This document shows, piece by piece, positions 23,505-34,735 of a stretch of DNA of 64,000 nucleotides. Position 1 is the first letter of the stretch. The number at the start of each line of letters is the position of its first letter. This DNA comes from Xiphydria camelus (lineage: Eukaryota; Arthropoda; Insecta; Hymenoptera; Xiphydriidae): positions 16,793,370 to 16,857,369 of the forward strand of contig OY783194.1 in assembly GCA_963678675.1 (NCBI GenBank). The letters are read 5' to 3'. The notes below the pieces were generated by a model, which saw nothing but the letters and a program-made list of their open reading frames with translations, was not told the DNA's origin and ran no database searches. Made by a program: the position numbers and the translations under genes.

Positions 23505-23722
23505 ACCCGGCGCCACGAAATCTGTCGCTGGTGACTTTTTTTAATGTTATTTTTAAACGTACCTACTAACCAATGAACAATTAATTCGTATGCCCTCATT
23601 AGCTACGGTGGCGTCTACTCTCGTTAATGAAAGCATGAGGATTGATTAATCATTGGTTAGTACGTTTAAAAATAAAATTTTTTTAAAGTTACCAGCGGCA
23701 GATTTCGTGGCACTGGGTGTAC
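23505..23722. mobile_element. Palindromic MITE of about 218 bp
   Basis: The termini are CGGCGCCACGAAATCTGTCG and CGGCAGATTTCGTGGCAC. The inner arms share AAACGTACCTACTAACCAAT and its complement. Non-coding. Confidence 0.75.
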
Positions 23723-23734
23723 TGCTTAGTAACC

Positions 23735-24223
23735 GATCTACTAGATCTCGAGACGCCGAAATAATCGACATCTAATCGGGCAATACAACCTGTTAATAAA
23801 ATGTCAACATAACCGAAAATCATAACCTATACCTGCTCAGTGACTCAGTGGTTGTTTATGTTCCCCAAATACGTATCTGCTGCGAAGTTAATAAGTGACT
23901 TGAAGAGGGAAGACGAATTAATTTTGGATACCCCTAAAGGTAATAACACCCACTTCCACGTTACCCTGGAGGTACGTGTCCGAAACACTCTATCTCCAGG
24001 GTACCGTGGAAATGGGTGTTCTTACCTTTAGGTTAGGAGTATCTAAAATTAATTCATCTTCCCTCTTCAAGTCACTTATTAACTTCGCAGCAGATACGTA
24101 TTTGGGGAACATAAACAACCACTGAGTCACTGAGCAGATACAGGTTATGATTTTTGGTTATGTTGAGATTTATTGACAGGTTGTAATGCTTGATTAGACG
24201 TCGATAATTTCGGCGGCTCGAGA
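23735..24223. mobile_element. Palindrome of about 490 bp
   Basis: Nearly complete inverted symmetry about 23,985. The outer blocks are CTCGAGACGCCGAAATAATC with its complement near 24,205. The middle blocks are CTGCTCAGTGACTCAGTGG with its complement near 24,120. The inner blocks are AACACCCA and TGGGTGTT. No gene. It abuts the deleted mariner on its right. Confidence 0.8.
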
Positions 24224-24579
24224 TACGAGAGCATAGTGAAAAGTCCGATACTGTTCTAGATGGTGGTGCGATCGCGAAGATGAGTATTCGTCCCCATTTG
24301 GCGAAAACAAAGTTCTGTTCCACCACGACAATGCACTCGTCTGCCGTTGCAATAGCGAAATTGGTCGATTTGAAGTTCGAATTGCTGCCGCATCCATCTT
24401 GTACACCGGGGTTGGCTCCCTGCGACTTCTTTCTCTTCCCAGACTTGAAAAAATGGCTGGCTGGAAAGAAATTCTCATCAAACGAAGAGGTCATCGTCGC
24501 AGCAGGGGGCTGCTTTACAGGTTTTGAGGTGCACCACCATCTACTAGAAAAGTATCGGACTTTTCACTCTGCCCTCGTA
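24224..24579 (+). pseudogene. Internally deleted mariner, transposase C-terminus only
   Basis: The terminal repeats (CGAGAGCATAGTGAAAAGTC left, complement ending CTCTGCCCTCG right) are flanked by TA. Inside, the plus-strand frame 24,280-24,540 encodes SAVAIAKLVDLKFELLPHPS, LAPCDFFLFPDLKKWLAGKK and FSSNEEVIVAA. That is the end of a mariner DDD transposase, including the third-Asp region APCDFF. The N-terminal and first catalytic segments are missing, so the copy is a non-autonomous remnant. Confidence 0.85.
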
Positions 24580-24581
24580 TA

Positions 24582-24939
24582 CCGAACATCCCAGGAGAAT
24601 TTGAGCAAGTGCCGATACCTATGTCCGATAACTTGAAATTTGACTTCGGCAGAGTTTGCCGACGGTCGAAAATTTGATAGTTAGAGTTGGCTTGAGAAGA
24701 GTGCGCTGTGTGTGTTGAGTGAGAGCGAAAAGTGTCAAACGTCTGATTTCCCGAATTGATAACTATCGGGAAATCAGACGTTTGACACTTTTCGCTCTCA
24801 CGCAGCACACACGCGCACTCTTCTGAAGCCAACTCTAACTATGAAATGTTCGACCGTCGGCAAACACTACCGGGGAGTCAAATTTTAAGTTATCGGCCAT
24901 AGGTATCGGCACTTGCTCGAATTCTCCTGGGACATTCGG
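24582..24939. mobile_element. 358-bp palindromic MITE abutting the mariner
   Basis: The ends are CCGAACATCCCAGGAGAATT and its complement ending CTGGGACATTCGG, with TA on both sides. It is symmetric around 24,760 (CGTCTGATTTCCCGA). It shares terminus style and the TAGAGTTGG subterminal word with the palindrome in the Gypsy RT. It sits directly at the TA border of the mariner. Confidence 0.85.
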
Positions 24940-24941
24940 TA

Positions 24942-25248
24942 TGCAGTTCGGTTACCGATCAATAGATGGCCGTACTGACGGCAGGGCCACAATTGGTCCG
25001 TGTATGCAGCACATTTAAATTAAGCTCCACCAAGTCTTGGAGCCTGGGCGTGAATATTCGGTATAATTAAAGTAAATTAGCTAGTCATTTAGCCTTATTA
25101 GCAACATAAAATAAATGTATACGTACGTACGTGTATGTTTCGTATGTATACGTACGAAATACATATAAACGTATGGGAATCTACGTATCATATACGTAGA
25201 ATTTACGTGTTTGTGTTGTTTGGGATAATTTACCGTTTCCAACCTCAC
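24942..25248. other. Short unassigned stretch
   Basis: Contains alternating TACGTACGTACGTG-type words at 25,120-25,190 but no gene or element border. Confidence 0.4.
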
Positions 25249-25445
25249 CTAAAGGTGCGTATCGACTTTGCGAGGCCGCCGCGCGAGGCAGCCTCGAGAC
25301 ATCTTTGCCTCGGAATATGTAGACAAACGAACCGCGGCAGCTTCACGAGGCAGGGCGATCCAACGCGAGGCGCTTGCCTTTGCGAACTGCTCAGTCATGT
25401 ATTGTAAGGCAACATGGCATCGCACGTAGGTGTTGCAGCTACTGC

Positions 25446-25827
25446 AGTAATGAGGGACTTGCATGAAATTTTTTTTCATTGAAAATTTTACTGCATGAAG
25501 CTATCGTGTTATAAAAAAAGGGAGCACTGTATTTTTTAATAATATGTAACTATATTGAAGAAAAAGAATTAATTAATCGTGCCTCAAACGCCTAAACCAC
25601 GCCCCGACCCAGAACGCAATATGATTGGCCTAGACGCTTTTACTGTTGCGTGACGTAACACATTGCTTCTCGCTGTTTGCGGGGCTCTTTCAACCGCTAC
25701 ACTTTTAACTCAAATTTGTGAAGGTATCCGACATGTTAACACCATAAGTTTATATACCGTTGAAAATGTAATTTTTTACTCTATTTTTTAAAATAGATTA
25801 AAAAATCATGCAAGTTCCTCATTATTA
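25446..25827. mobile_element. Nested MITE with TAATGAGG termini
   Basis: TAATGAGGGACTTGCATGAA on the left and TCATGCAAGTTCCTCATTA on the right. The interior is non-coding. Confidence 0.7.
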
Positions 25828-25889
25828 GAATTAGTCGTATTTTGGAAAAATGAAAACAACGAAAAAATGACAAAAGCCTCGTTGGTGGA

Positions 25890-26140
25890 TTAAAGAACTA
25901 TACACAAATCGCATGCAATACGGAAACAGATTGATGGATGATATTATGCGATATGAATGTATAGACGAGACGATCCACAATTTCTCTTACATGAGTTTAC
26001 ATGATTTTGAGTATATATTATCACTTATTGCTCCAAAAATAAGTAGAACCGATACATATCGTACATGAGAGAGGCAATCACCACAAAAGAGATAGTAGCT
26101 ATAAGCCTATCCTTCGTGTCTTTATGAGTTAGGGATTAGG
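25890..26140 (+). pseudogene. PIF/Harbinger transposase fragment
   Basis: The plus strand reads WWIKELYTNRMQYGNRLMDD, SYMSLHDFEYILSLIAPKIS and, after a frameshift and stop, REAITTKEIVAISLSF. This matches the N-terminal part of HARBI1-like transposases (order 'LL..I.P.I...DT..R.AI...E.L...L'). The DDE core is absent. Confidence 0.65.
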
Positions 26141-26499
26141 TCTTCCCGATCGGTCATCTATTGAATTCGCCATTCTCTAATTTACAAGACGGATCTAGTA
26201 TTCCACGTATAGCGGTATCGATTAAAATTTCAGGGAAAGGTGCGAGCTGCAAGCGCATTTGCCGCTTTCGCCGAAATATACCGTTTGCCGAGCATGAGCC
26301 AAGTAATTTAGCGTCTACACGAAGCGAACAGTTTGGGGCGAGGTGCCTTTGAGTATCGCCAAAAACCGACAGCACGCCGGATCGCACCGAGGCTGCGCGG
26401 GTAGAGGCAGCTTCGGCCTCGCCTCGTAGGGATCGCAGGTATCGACTTTGCGAGGCACGCCTCGCGAGCCAGCCTCGCAAAGTCGATACGCACCTTTAG

Positions 26500-27418
26500 A
26501 AACACACAGTATTGCCTTTCCACTTCACTTCCAAACTCTAGATATTAATAGGATATTAACTTTCGCATTGATTTAGGACGCATTTTACGCAATTTTATTA
26601 TTATATTACAAAAATCTCTAGGGCAAAACGTATTCAACCTTTAAAAAGCATTTCTTGGCATCAGAAGTGAATGTGTGAAGTGAATGAAAGAAAGTACCTT
26701 TTTTATTCAATTTTTCTGGCCACCGGATGTTTTCGGAATTGAATTAATGAAGTTCAGTTTATCTTATTTGATCTGATATTAAATTAAGCAAGGGAGAGTT
26801 TTTTTCTTATTCCTGCCTAGACATTCCTCGGTCACATTTTTACTAGTTTGTTATTACAGATTAATAATTTACATCTTCCAGTAAGGTTTCATTATTACTG
26901 GAATCGGTAACGTTTTTATACCGTAGTGCTATCTATTTTTTCACCATTTACACGTATATCCTACTAGTTTTCGGCAATAATGGATTTAATTAATATAAGA
27001 CTTTCACGATAGCAAGAGATTAACGTTTACAAAACATGTGTATTGAAGACATTCATTAAGTCTCCACATATAGATATATTGCAGATCTTATGTGTTCACA
27101 CAAAAATTGTATTTTACGAAATGAGCGCGGGCCTTGGTACTGTTTTATTACAACAGTGTAGATAAATATCTAACCAGAAAGTTAAAAACGTCAAATTAAG
27201 AAATATTATACGCAGCTGTACTTCCGAATCGTTTTCTATTTTACTACCTTAGAGACGTAACCAAATGTAATTGACGCTTTTGATCCAAAATTGATTTGTT
27301 TATAGAATATACTTTTAGATAGTTTCTATTAAAATCTAATATACAATAACAGAAGTTTAAGAGCTTTTTTTTTATTTTAAATGCTGTCGGGTTGATAAGA
27401 TGGTTAAAATTTCTATAG
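26500..27418. other. Upstream flank/intron of the carnitine acetyltransferase exons
   Basis: AT-rich with no element border and no recognised exon. The preceding coding exons of the gene were looked for here and not found. Confidence 0.4.
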
Positions 27419-27591
27419 ATGAACGAATGGTGGCTGCAAGAGGCGTATTTAGGATATAGAGCTCCCGTGATCGTAAATTCTAGCCCTGGTACAGTTGGCC
27501 CGCAACAGGAATTCTTATCTCCAGATGATATATATATATTTGCGGCACGCCTTATACTAGGAATTTGGAATTATAACGATATTGTGAAAAG
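27419..27591 (+). CDS. CRAT: Carnitine O-acetyltransferase, internal exon A
   Basis: Acceptor TTCTATAG at 27,411-27,418 and donor AAAAG|GTAAAT at 27,591. Reads NEWWLQEAYLGYRAPVIVNS, then SPGTVGPQQEF and FAARLILGIWNY. This is the choline/carnitine acyltransferase N-terminal domain block (family form 'WW...AYL.YR.P......SPG'). The enzyme transfers acetyl groups between CoA and carnitine in mitochondria or peroxisomes. No stop or frameshift; ends in phase 2. Confidence 0.8.
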
Positions 27592-27680
27592 GTAAATTAT
27601 TCATAGTTCCAATACTATATTTTTCCAATCGGTCACTATATATATATATATATTACATAAATAACTTCAATAAATTGTAG

Positions 27681-27834
27681 CGGTAAATTAAAACAAGAAA
27701 TGGTTCGTGACACACCACTCGATATGCAGCCTTACGCCATGATACTTGGCACGCATCGTCAACCCTTTAAAGACATCGATAAGCTCCTTCATACTGACGA
27801 TGCCAAACATGTTGTGATTGTATGTAATAACAAT
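27681..27834 (+). CDS. CRAT: Carnitine O-acetyltransferase, internal exon B
   Basis: Acceptor AAATTGTAG before 27,681 and donor CAAT|GTAAGT at 27,834/27,835. Entry phase matches exon A across an 89-bp intron that contains a (TA)n tract. Reads LKQEMVRDTPLDMQPYAMIL, then GTHRQPFKDIDKL and HVVIVCNNN, corresponding to the family block 'PLDM..Y..LFG..R.P....D', then 'HI.V...N..F'. Ends in phase 0, before the Phe-Phe-Lys-Leu-Asp of exon C. Confidence 0.85.
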
Positions 27835-28000
27835 GTAAGTAATGTGCTATGGGGTGTTACAAATAATTCAGAGCAATATATTAGTCTTTAATTATATTCG
27901 ATGTCTAATTGTTTGTCTCGATTGTTGTATCTATATATTTTTAACTAGAGAAAAAAAATCAGTGTAATAACATTACTTTCTAATGCAGACTTAATGATTT

Positions 28001-28081
28001 AAGGGCCGGTTTTACCAACACGGTATAAACGCGGTATAGCGCTATACTGCGTTTATACCGTGTTGGTAAAACCGGCCCTAA
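28001..28081. repeat. 80-bp near-perfect palindrome in the CRAT intron
   Basis: AGGGCCGGTTTTACCAACAC and its complement surround GCGGTATAGCGCTATACTGC with no real loop. Probably a minimal MITE. It lies in the intron between exons B and C. Confidence 0.85.
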
Positions 28082-28317
28082 GTCGTAAAAATCACCTTCA
28101 ATGTTGCATATTTTTATACTTACGCATACCTGCACTTGTATATTTTTAAAAATTCTGATTTTTGATATTGTTTCTCATACATTTATTGACCTTGTTTGTT
28201 CTACAAAGTTCACTTTGTACTAAGTATTACATTTTTTTTAAATTTTTATCTGAAATCGAAATCCTGTGCACGAAAGGTTTTTATTTTCTCTAGGATTTAT
28301 ATAAAATGCTTTCTTCG

Positions 28318-29351
28318 TAGGGGAGAGTGGGGCATTGTCGCCATTTTTTTTGTATGTCTTTATTTGTCAAGAAAAAGATATATTTTTGTAATGTTCTACA
28401 CATAGTTGGATCCAGAAAACATCTGGCTACGAAATCCATGTAGTTGTTTGGACGTTCAGTAATTTATTTATTTATAAAAAGAGAAATTCTGAACTAACAG
28501 AAAATCAGGGAATCGTAAAATCGTGGGGCAAGTACCACCCCCCTTGGGCAAAGTCGCCACTTGACTGAAATGTCAAGGTAAGTAAAATCAAATATCATTT
28601 TGAATATTTATTCCCACAAAAACAATATATCCAGAAGAAATTAAGTCTAGAGAGCAATTTTTTTTCGACGAAAATTCACATGTCATCTTCTGAGTCGGAC
28701 AATATCTGATACTTGGTCTGCGATGTTTTTCTCGGAGTATTTATAGGTACATGCACTATCCATTCGCGATGGGAATAATATTTAATAACATTCTCTGAAA
28801 CATTGATCCGAATAAAAATGATGAATTCACTTATTTCACTTTTTTAATATTAGGTAACGTTTGTGGCGACTTTGCCCCACGTGCAGAGTGGTGACAATGC
28901 CCCAAGCGCTATTTTTCCACACAGACATCATTAACATATCTGTACCCCAGGATAAAAGTGTATTAAGTCCAATACTTAATATTTGGACTTAATACACTTT
29001 TATCCTCGGGTACAGATATTGAAATACGAAATAAATGTGACAACCAGTGCCGTGGTCGCGTTCGGCAACCTTCTCTGAATGAAAACAACATCTCGATTGT
29101 TTTGCACACTGAATTATAAACACTAGACAAAAAGCTCTTTGAACGCCAAAAATTACTTTTGAGCATTGAAAACACTTGTCACGCTATAAACAACGCAACT
29201 TAACCTGAAATTTCACTAAACTCCGTCGGTAATGTCGGGACATTAAGGCTCACTTCCACTAAAAAAATCGAGTTCATGCAATTTATAGTAGCTGAAAAAA
29301 AGGCTAGTGATGACTTTGCCCCACTGGCGACAATGCCCCACTCTCCCCTAC
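28318..29351. mobile_element. 1.03-kb TIR element in the CRAT intron
   Basis: The ends are GGGGAGAGTGGGGCATTGTC and the complement GACAATGCCCCACTCTCCCC, flanked by TA. The GTGGGGCA / AAGTCGCC words recur internally (28,520-28,560; 28,860-28,910; 29,310-29,340). A 60-bp palindrome spans 28,945-29,006. No transposase frame. Confidence 0.8.
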
Positions 29352-29410
29352 TTATATTTCTGGTACAACATTCCATATAATTTACATTGAAAGATAAGTT
29401 TTATTCGTAG

Positions 29411-29579
29411 TTTTTTAAACTGGATATTACGGATAATTGTGGTGAACCCGTTGAAGAGAGCACGCTCGCAGCCTCGATCAAGGATATTTCTGACCATTCA
29501 TGTATAGAAGCGCAACCAGTAGGACTCTTGACTGGAAATCCTAGAGATAAATGGGTAGAAGACTATCGCTTGCTGAAAG
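29411..29579 (+). CDS. CRAT: Carnitine O-acetyltransferase, internal exon C
   Basis: Acceptor TTATTCGTAG at 29,401-29,410 and donor AAAG|GTAAAT at 29,579. Phase 0 entry agrees with exon B across a 1.58-kb intron that holds two palindromic elements. Reads FFKLDITDNCGEPVEESTLA, then CIEAQPVGLLTGNPRDKWVE and DYRLLK. The family places 'P.G.LT...R..WA..' here. The following exon (with the catalytic His region) is not recognisable in the next 34 kb, so a very long intron, a rearrangement or an assembly break follows. Confidence 0.8.
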
Positions 29580-29762
29580 GTAAATTATTTTATTTAACAC
29601 AAATTCTTTTTACATGTAAGTTACACACATCAAAGAAGTCACTTCATACTTTTTTAAAGTTGTATAGGGTGTTCCATTTCATAAAACAGAGCTGAATATA
29701 TTTGAAATAATGAGTTTTATGAAAATGTGCTTTAAATTAAAGTTATAAGTTTCAAGGTGAAC

Positions 29763-29959
29763 CTAAAGGTGTGGTTTCGCTGAAGCCGTCGGCGGTAGCG
29801 GCCGGCGGTAGCCGCCAGCGCGCTGGTGGTAGAGACAGGCGCGTTCAGAGTAGCGCCGACGAAACCGGCCCTATTTAAAAAGCACTGAAGCAATACGATA
29901 CCGCTGGCGGCTACCGCCGGCCGCTACCACCGACGGCTTCAGCGAAATCACACCTTAAG
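29763..29959. mobile_element. GC-rich palindromic MITE of the TAAAGGTG type
   Basis: CTAAAGGTGTGGTTTCGCTG and its complement bound arms of GTCGGCGGTAGCGGCCGGCG. The centre is at about 29,860. Terminus style agrees with 25,249 and 38,210. Confidence 0.8.
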
Positions 29960-29990
29960 GCGGTGCTATTAATTTGCTCTTAACCTTTAG

Positions 29991-30390
29991 AGTCCGGGGG
30001 TGGTCGACAAATCGACCAGCAGTCAGGTCGGGTCCTCCAAATAGGAAATTTATTGATTTTATTTATAAATTTCACGTTTAAAAAAAGTTGATTTTAACTG
30101 AAATTTTCCCGGACTTAAAAGGTTCCAACGAATTGAAGCATACATCTCGGAAATGCTAATAAATATGGCAAAATGGAAGAAATGTTGGCAATGCAAAGTA
30201 TATTGAATTGTCAAAAGATGTGAAAATGGAAACGTCGGTCTTTAAAACCTTTTAAGTCCGGGGAAATTTCAGTTAAAATCGACTTTTTTTTAGACGTGAA
30301 ATTTATAAATAAAATCAATAAATTTCCAATTTGGAGGCCCCGACCTGACTGCTGGTCGATTTATCAACCACCCCCGGACTCTACAGGTTA
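29991..30390. mobile_element. 400-bp foldback MITE
   Basis: TAACCTTTAGAGTCCGGGGG at the left and CCCCCGGACTCTACAGGTTA at the right. The arms are about 140 bp (AGGTCGGG, TTTATTGATTTTATTTATAA). Non-coding. Confidence 0.85.
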
Positions 30391-30824
30391 AATATCTCTG
30401 CGAAAGTCGTTCAAAAGTTTCCTTAACATTTTTAAATAGAAATCCCTATTTTTTCTATCATATATCTACAGTCAACTCTCGTTATAAGGCCGGTGCAGGG
30501 GCTGTAGGAGAGGCGCATTCTGAGAAATGGCCTTCCCCAACTCCTTGCGTCACTCCCCTCAAACAGTTTCTTACTTTCGTTTAGAAGGACCCCAGGACCA
30601 AAGTAGCCCGCATTGACGAGCGATCTTATAACGAGAGTAGAAACGTTTAGAGCGCCGTGGTGGGGGTGACGCTTGAGCGAAGCGGCCTTAAGTCCGAAGC
30701 ACACTAGCGCGACGCGGCGCGCATCGACACGCAGCGACGCGCAGCGCAGCGACCATAGGTAACGCACACTAGAGCGGCGGTACGCGACATTCGCGAGTAT
30801 TCTCAGTCTGACACTTGACGTCGA

Positions 30825-31110
30825 AATGGATAGTTCCGACGAAGAGGCGATTATCATTTCACTTCTTTGCGAGGAAGACTCGTAAAAAAAACAGAGAAAA
30901 AGGACGCATGAAATATGCAAGAACAGAGATGTATCTGGTGAATTTCATATATTATTTGAAAGTCTCACGAGAGACGCAAGAACATTTTTCGAATATTTTA
31001 ATGTCCTTTGAAAAGTTCAGCGAAATACTAGTCATTTTATGCCTCGAAATTTCATGCAACATACGACGTTTCGACGGGCAATAGAACCTGCAGAAAGATT
31101 AGCGGTTTGC
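30825..31110 (+). pseudogene. PIF/Harbinger transposase N-terminal fragment
   Basis: In shifting frames the plus strand reads MDSSDEEAIIISLLCEEDS, NRDVSGEFHILFESLTRDA, FFEYFNVL and then FRRAIEPAERLAVCRLD. The order 'GEF..L...L..D...F..YF.M....F..LL' then 'R.AI.P.ERLAV.LR' is the HARBI1-like N-terminus. Two frame changes and a stop after RLD; the DDE core is missing. Confidence 0.65.
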
Positions 31111-31597
31111 CGCCTGGACTGAGAAAAGTATTAGTTTATAGTTAACAAATAAATGTTGAAACACGGTGAAATAAATATTTACTTGCTTTAACAAATTTAA
31201 TTTAGCTCAGGGCATTGAATTATTGATTACAAGAATTAGACATTGAATCAAATTGATGATAAGAATTAGTTTTCAAGTCTAAATACAATTGATTGAGACA
31301 ATGTGAATATGAATATGAATATACAATACTATGAATGATATGAATAATAATTTGTATTGATAAAATAAATTATAAAATAGCTAATTTTTTATTACCTGGT
31401 TTTTTCATTGAGTTGAATATTTCGTTCCAACAATTATCTTTCCTTTGCTGATTGCTATAATTATCGTCGGACATGTCATACAACTCCTTGTACGTTTCTA
31501 TTAATAACACTCATTTTTCTTCGTTCATTACTAAAGTTGTAGCACGTGGTAATGCATTCACTGTACTGTTTCAGGCACGTTTGATTTGGCTCTGACG
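31111..31597. other. AT-rich spacer
   Basis: No gene or palindrome recognised. Contains short TGAATATGAATATGAAT repetition near 31,300. Confidence 0.4.
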
Positions 31598-33694
31598 CCC
31601 CACCACCGAATAAAAAATTTTTGAATACATGGTCGTTTGTCCTTTGTTTGCCCATGATTGCCCATCACTTTGTTTTTTTTGTCCAACCCACCGTTTAGAA
31701 GATATAGCTAAAAATAGGGCGGGGGGCTAACTTCACGCTAGCCCCCCCATAACGTAATTTCGAAAATTCAAATGCATGATCGTTTGCCCTTTGTTTGCCC
31801 ATGATTGCCCATCACTTTGTTTTTTTGTCCAACCCACCGTTTAGAAGATATAGGGGTGGGAAGCTAGCGTGAAGTTAGCCCCCCCCATAGTGTAATTTCG
31901 AAAATTCAAATGCATGATCGTTTGCCCTTTGATTGCCCATGATTGCCCATCACTTTGTTTCGTTTGTCCAACTCACCGTTTAGAAGATATAGGGTGGGAA
32001 AGTGGGGAAGTATTAGATCTACAACTTTGCTTTCGCCGTTTTTCTCGTAAGCCATCTACAATAGATCGGCGGAAGCAAAGTTGTAAGCGCTAACACCTCG
32101 GCATTGCTTGCCTATTTTTAGATACAGTCATATAATATACATTTTCGACATGATAACACTTCGGAATCGTTTGCCCATTTTTAGAAAGAGTATCAGTAAG
32201 CATTTTCGACGTTTGCCCAACCCGTGGAACCGCTCTACAGCGAGTTTCATAAGTGAAGTAAAAATGAAAAATCGTCAAATCGGTGATATCACCTCAGAAA
32301 CGTTTGCCCATTTTGAGAAAGAGCCTCAGTAAGCATTTTCGACGTTTGCCCAACCCAAACTTAAAATGATCTACTACTTCACTTATGAAACTCGCTGTAG
32401 AGCGGTTCCACGGGTTGGGCAAACGTCGAAAATGCTTACTGATACTCTTTCTAAAAATGGGCAAACGATTCCGAGGTGATATCACCGATTTTACGATTTT
32501 TCATTGTTACTTCACTTATGAAATTCGCTGTAGAGCGGTTCCACGGGTTGGGCAAACGTCGAAAATGCTTACTGATACTCTTTCTAAAAATGGGCAAACG
32601 ATTCCGAAATGATATCACCGATTTTACGATTTTTCATTTTTACTTCACTTATGAAATTCGCTGTAGAGCGGTTCCACGGGTTGGGCAAACGTCGAAAATG
32701 CTTACTGATACTCTTTCTAAAAATGGGCAAACGATTCCGAGGTGATATCACCGATTTTACGATTTTCATTTTTACTTCACCCATGAAACTTGCTGGAGAG
32801 CGGTTCCACGGGTTGGGCAAACGTCGAGAATGCTTACTGATACTCTTTCTAAAAATGGGCAAACGATTCCGAAGTGATATCACCGATTTTACGATTTTTC
32901 ATTTTTACATCACTTATGAAACTCGCTGTAGAGCGGTTCCATGGGTTGGGCAAATGTCGAAAATGCTTACTGGTACTCTTTCTAAAAATGGGCAAACGAT
33001 TCCGAGGTGATATCGCCGATTTTACGATTTTTCATTTTTACTTCACTTATGGAACTCGCTCTAGAGCGGTTCCACGGGTTGGACAAACGTCGAAAATGCT
33101 TACTGATACTCTTTCTAAAAATGGGCAAACGATTCCGAAGTGTTATCGTGTCGAAAATGCATATTGGGACTGTATCTAAAAATGGGCAAGCAATGCCGAA
33201 ATGTTACCACTTACAACTTTGCTTCCGCTGTTCTATTGTAGATGGCTTACGAGAAAAACGGCGGAAGCAAAGTTGTAGATCTAATACTTCCCCACTTTCC
33301 CACCCTATATCTTCTAAACGGTGAGTTGGACAAACGAAACAAAGTGATGGGCAATCATGGGCAATCAAAGGGCAAACGATCATGCATTTGAATTTTCGAA
33401 ATTACACTATGGGGGGGCTAACTTCACGCTAGCTTCCCACCCCTATATCTTCTAAATGGTGGGTTGGACAAAAAAAACAAAGTAATGGGCAATCATGGGC
33501 AAACGATCATGCATTTGAATTTTCGAAATTACGTTATGGGGGGGCTAGCGTGAAGTTAGCCCCCCGCCCTATTTTTAACTATATCTTCTAAACGGTGGGT
33601 TGGACAAAAAAAAACAAAGTGATGGGCAATCATGGGCAAACAAAGGGCAAACGATCATGTATTCAAAATTTTTTATATCGGGGTGGTGGAGGGG
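31598..33694. mobile_element. 2.1-kb palindrome with repeated arm modules
   Basis: The arms (31,598-32,100 and 33,220-33,694) are inverted copies. Each arm contains three related modules of about 150 bp, each with TGCCCATGATTGCCCATCAC, CCACCGTTTAGAAGATATAG and GGGGGGGCTAAC words. The centre is the 133-bp minisatellite. No coding capacity. Confidence 0.85.
32150..33160. repeat. 133-bp minisatellite: two inverted then six direct units
   Basis: The word CGGGTTGGGC (or a one-base variant) recurs at 32,411, 32,544, 32,677, 32,809, 32,942 and 33,075, giving steps of 133, 133, 132, 133 and 133. About two units at 32,150-32,360 run in the opposite orientation. As 133 is not a multiple of three, successive units shift frame. 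Long open frames across the array exist on both strands because each unit is nearly stop-free, but their peptides are the same unit in different frames. Confidence 0.9.
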
Positions 33695-33727
33695 CTAACT
33701 TCACACAGATCTTCGCGACATCACGCA

Positions 33728-33850
33728 ACGCACACTTGAGCGCGGAGCAGCGCAGCGCAGCGGTCCGCTGCGACCAGGATTCCCCCTGGAGAATTCGCCG
33801 ACGGTCGCTCCGCTGCGCTGCGCTGCTCCGCGCTCAAGTGTGCGCTAGTC
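33728..33850. repeat. 120-bp GC-rich hairpin
   Basis: GCACACTTGAGCGCGGAGCA and its complement, with CGCAGCGCAGCG words, are symmetric around 33,790. It lies at the right edge of the composite element and mirrors the CAGCGACGCGCAGCGCAGCG block at its left edge (30,720-30,760). Confidence 0.8.
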
Positions 33851-33961
33851 CATTCGCATACATGGATTGAATATTTCTCGTCACGCGTGGCTACGCCGCG
33901 CGTCGCGCTAGTGTGCTTCGGGCTTTATAACGAGAGTTGACTGTATGAAAAATTGCATATA

Positions 33962-34735
33962 GTCGGTATTACCATTACTTAAAGTAGTATGGTCACTCTC
34001 CAAAGTGATCGTTGAGTGTCCGTAAAAAAAGTCATCAAAAAACTATGATTTATAATTGAAAATTCTCTTTGTGAATTATAAAATTTATGACCATAAGAAT
34101 TAGTCGATTATTTTGATTATTTTTCACTTATTATTCAAATAATGTGCCTCCTTTGACTAGCGTCTTTTTATGTGTGGCGACGCATATTATCAATGGGCTC
34201 GTGGCCCAGGAGAGAAAACCACGATACACTCAAACGTTTGAGTGTATCGTGGGGAAAACGAGATCTGAAATGCACGCTTGAACCCACTCCACTGACGCGA
34301 CGTTGCCACATCTACTCCACGCGCTATTTCCGAACAGCGAGAAGCAGAAATTAGTTATAACTAAAGTATCAAACGGTTAATAATTTTCATCAATGGGTGT
34401 AAATTTTTGTTTCTTTCCCCCGTTTTTTGGTATATTTTTTATATTTTAATCTTGGATTTTACATAGAAACTCCAAGAGAGATATGTGTCTTGCCCATAAG
34501 ACTCTGGGTTATTTTCTACTCGGTAATTAATTTTTATCAGACATACTAAACGCGGTCAATCTACCCCAAATTGCATCAGGAGGTTTCTATTGATATTAGC
34601 TTGCATACATAATTATTTCATATTTAAATCTTGGAAATCGATTCGTGACCATACTACCTTCAGAGAGATTATACAGCAAGACTAGACATTCATGACCATA
34701 CTACTTTACGAGTAAAGTAGTAAAGTAAACCGTAT
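33962..34735. mobile_element. Possible MITE with imperfect 30-bp TIRs
   Basis: CGGTATTACCATTACTTAAAGTAGTATGGTCAC-like sequence at the left and TGACCATACTACTTTACG...AAACCG at the right. It encloses a 34-bp perfect palindrome at 34,219-34,252 (CCACGATACACTCAAAC and complement, no loop). Confidence 0.45.

Larger units (their letters stand above)
25249..26499. mobile_element. 1.25-kb TAAAGGTGCG-terminated element with Harbinger remnant
   Basis: Both ends read TAAAGGTGCGTATCGACTTT (inverted), followed by GCGAGGC-rich blocks. It contains a nested MITE (25,446-25,827) and a PIF/Harbinger transposase fragment (25,890-26,140), which suggests a defective PIF/Harbinger element. Confidence 0.75.
30469..33943. 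mobile_element. 3.5-kb composite element with pogo-like TIRs
   Basis: Outer ends CAGTCAACTCTCGTTATAA and complement TTATAACGAGAGTTGACTG, flanked by TA (30,467-8; 33,944-5). The pattern 'CAG...CTCGTTATAA' resembles pogo/Tigger termini. A third terminus copy at 30,624-30,639 suggests a 170-bp MITE at the left edge. Inside is a second inverted pair, CCGAAGCACACTAGCGCGAC (30,694) and its complement (33,900-33,920), which encloses a PIF/Harbinger fragment, a 2.1-kb palindrome and a minisatellite. It is a nest of at least three elements. Confidence 0.7.

Noticed and set aside
32090..33324. Family of related 60-130 aa proteins, or a CRISPR-like array
   Set aside because: The 133-bp period shifts the frame each unit and both strands are open. 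The repeats are contiguous without spacers, so neither a protein family nor CRISPR fits.
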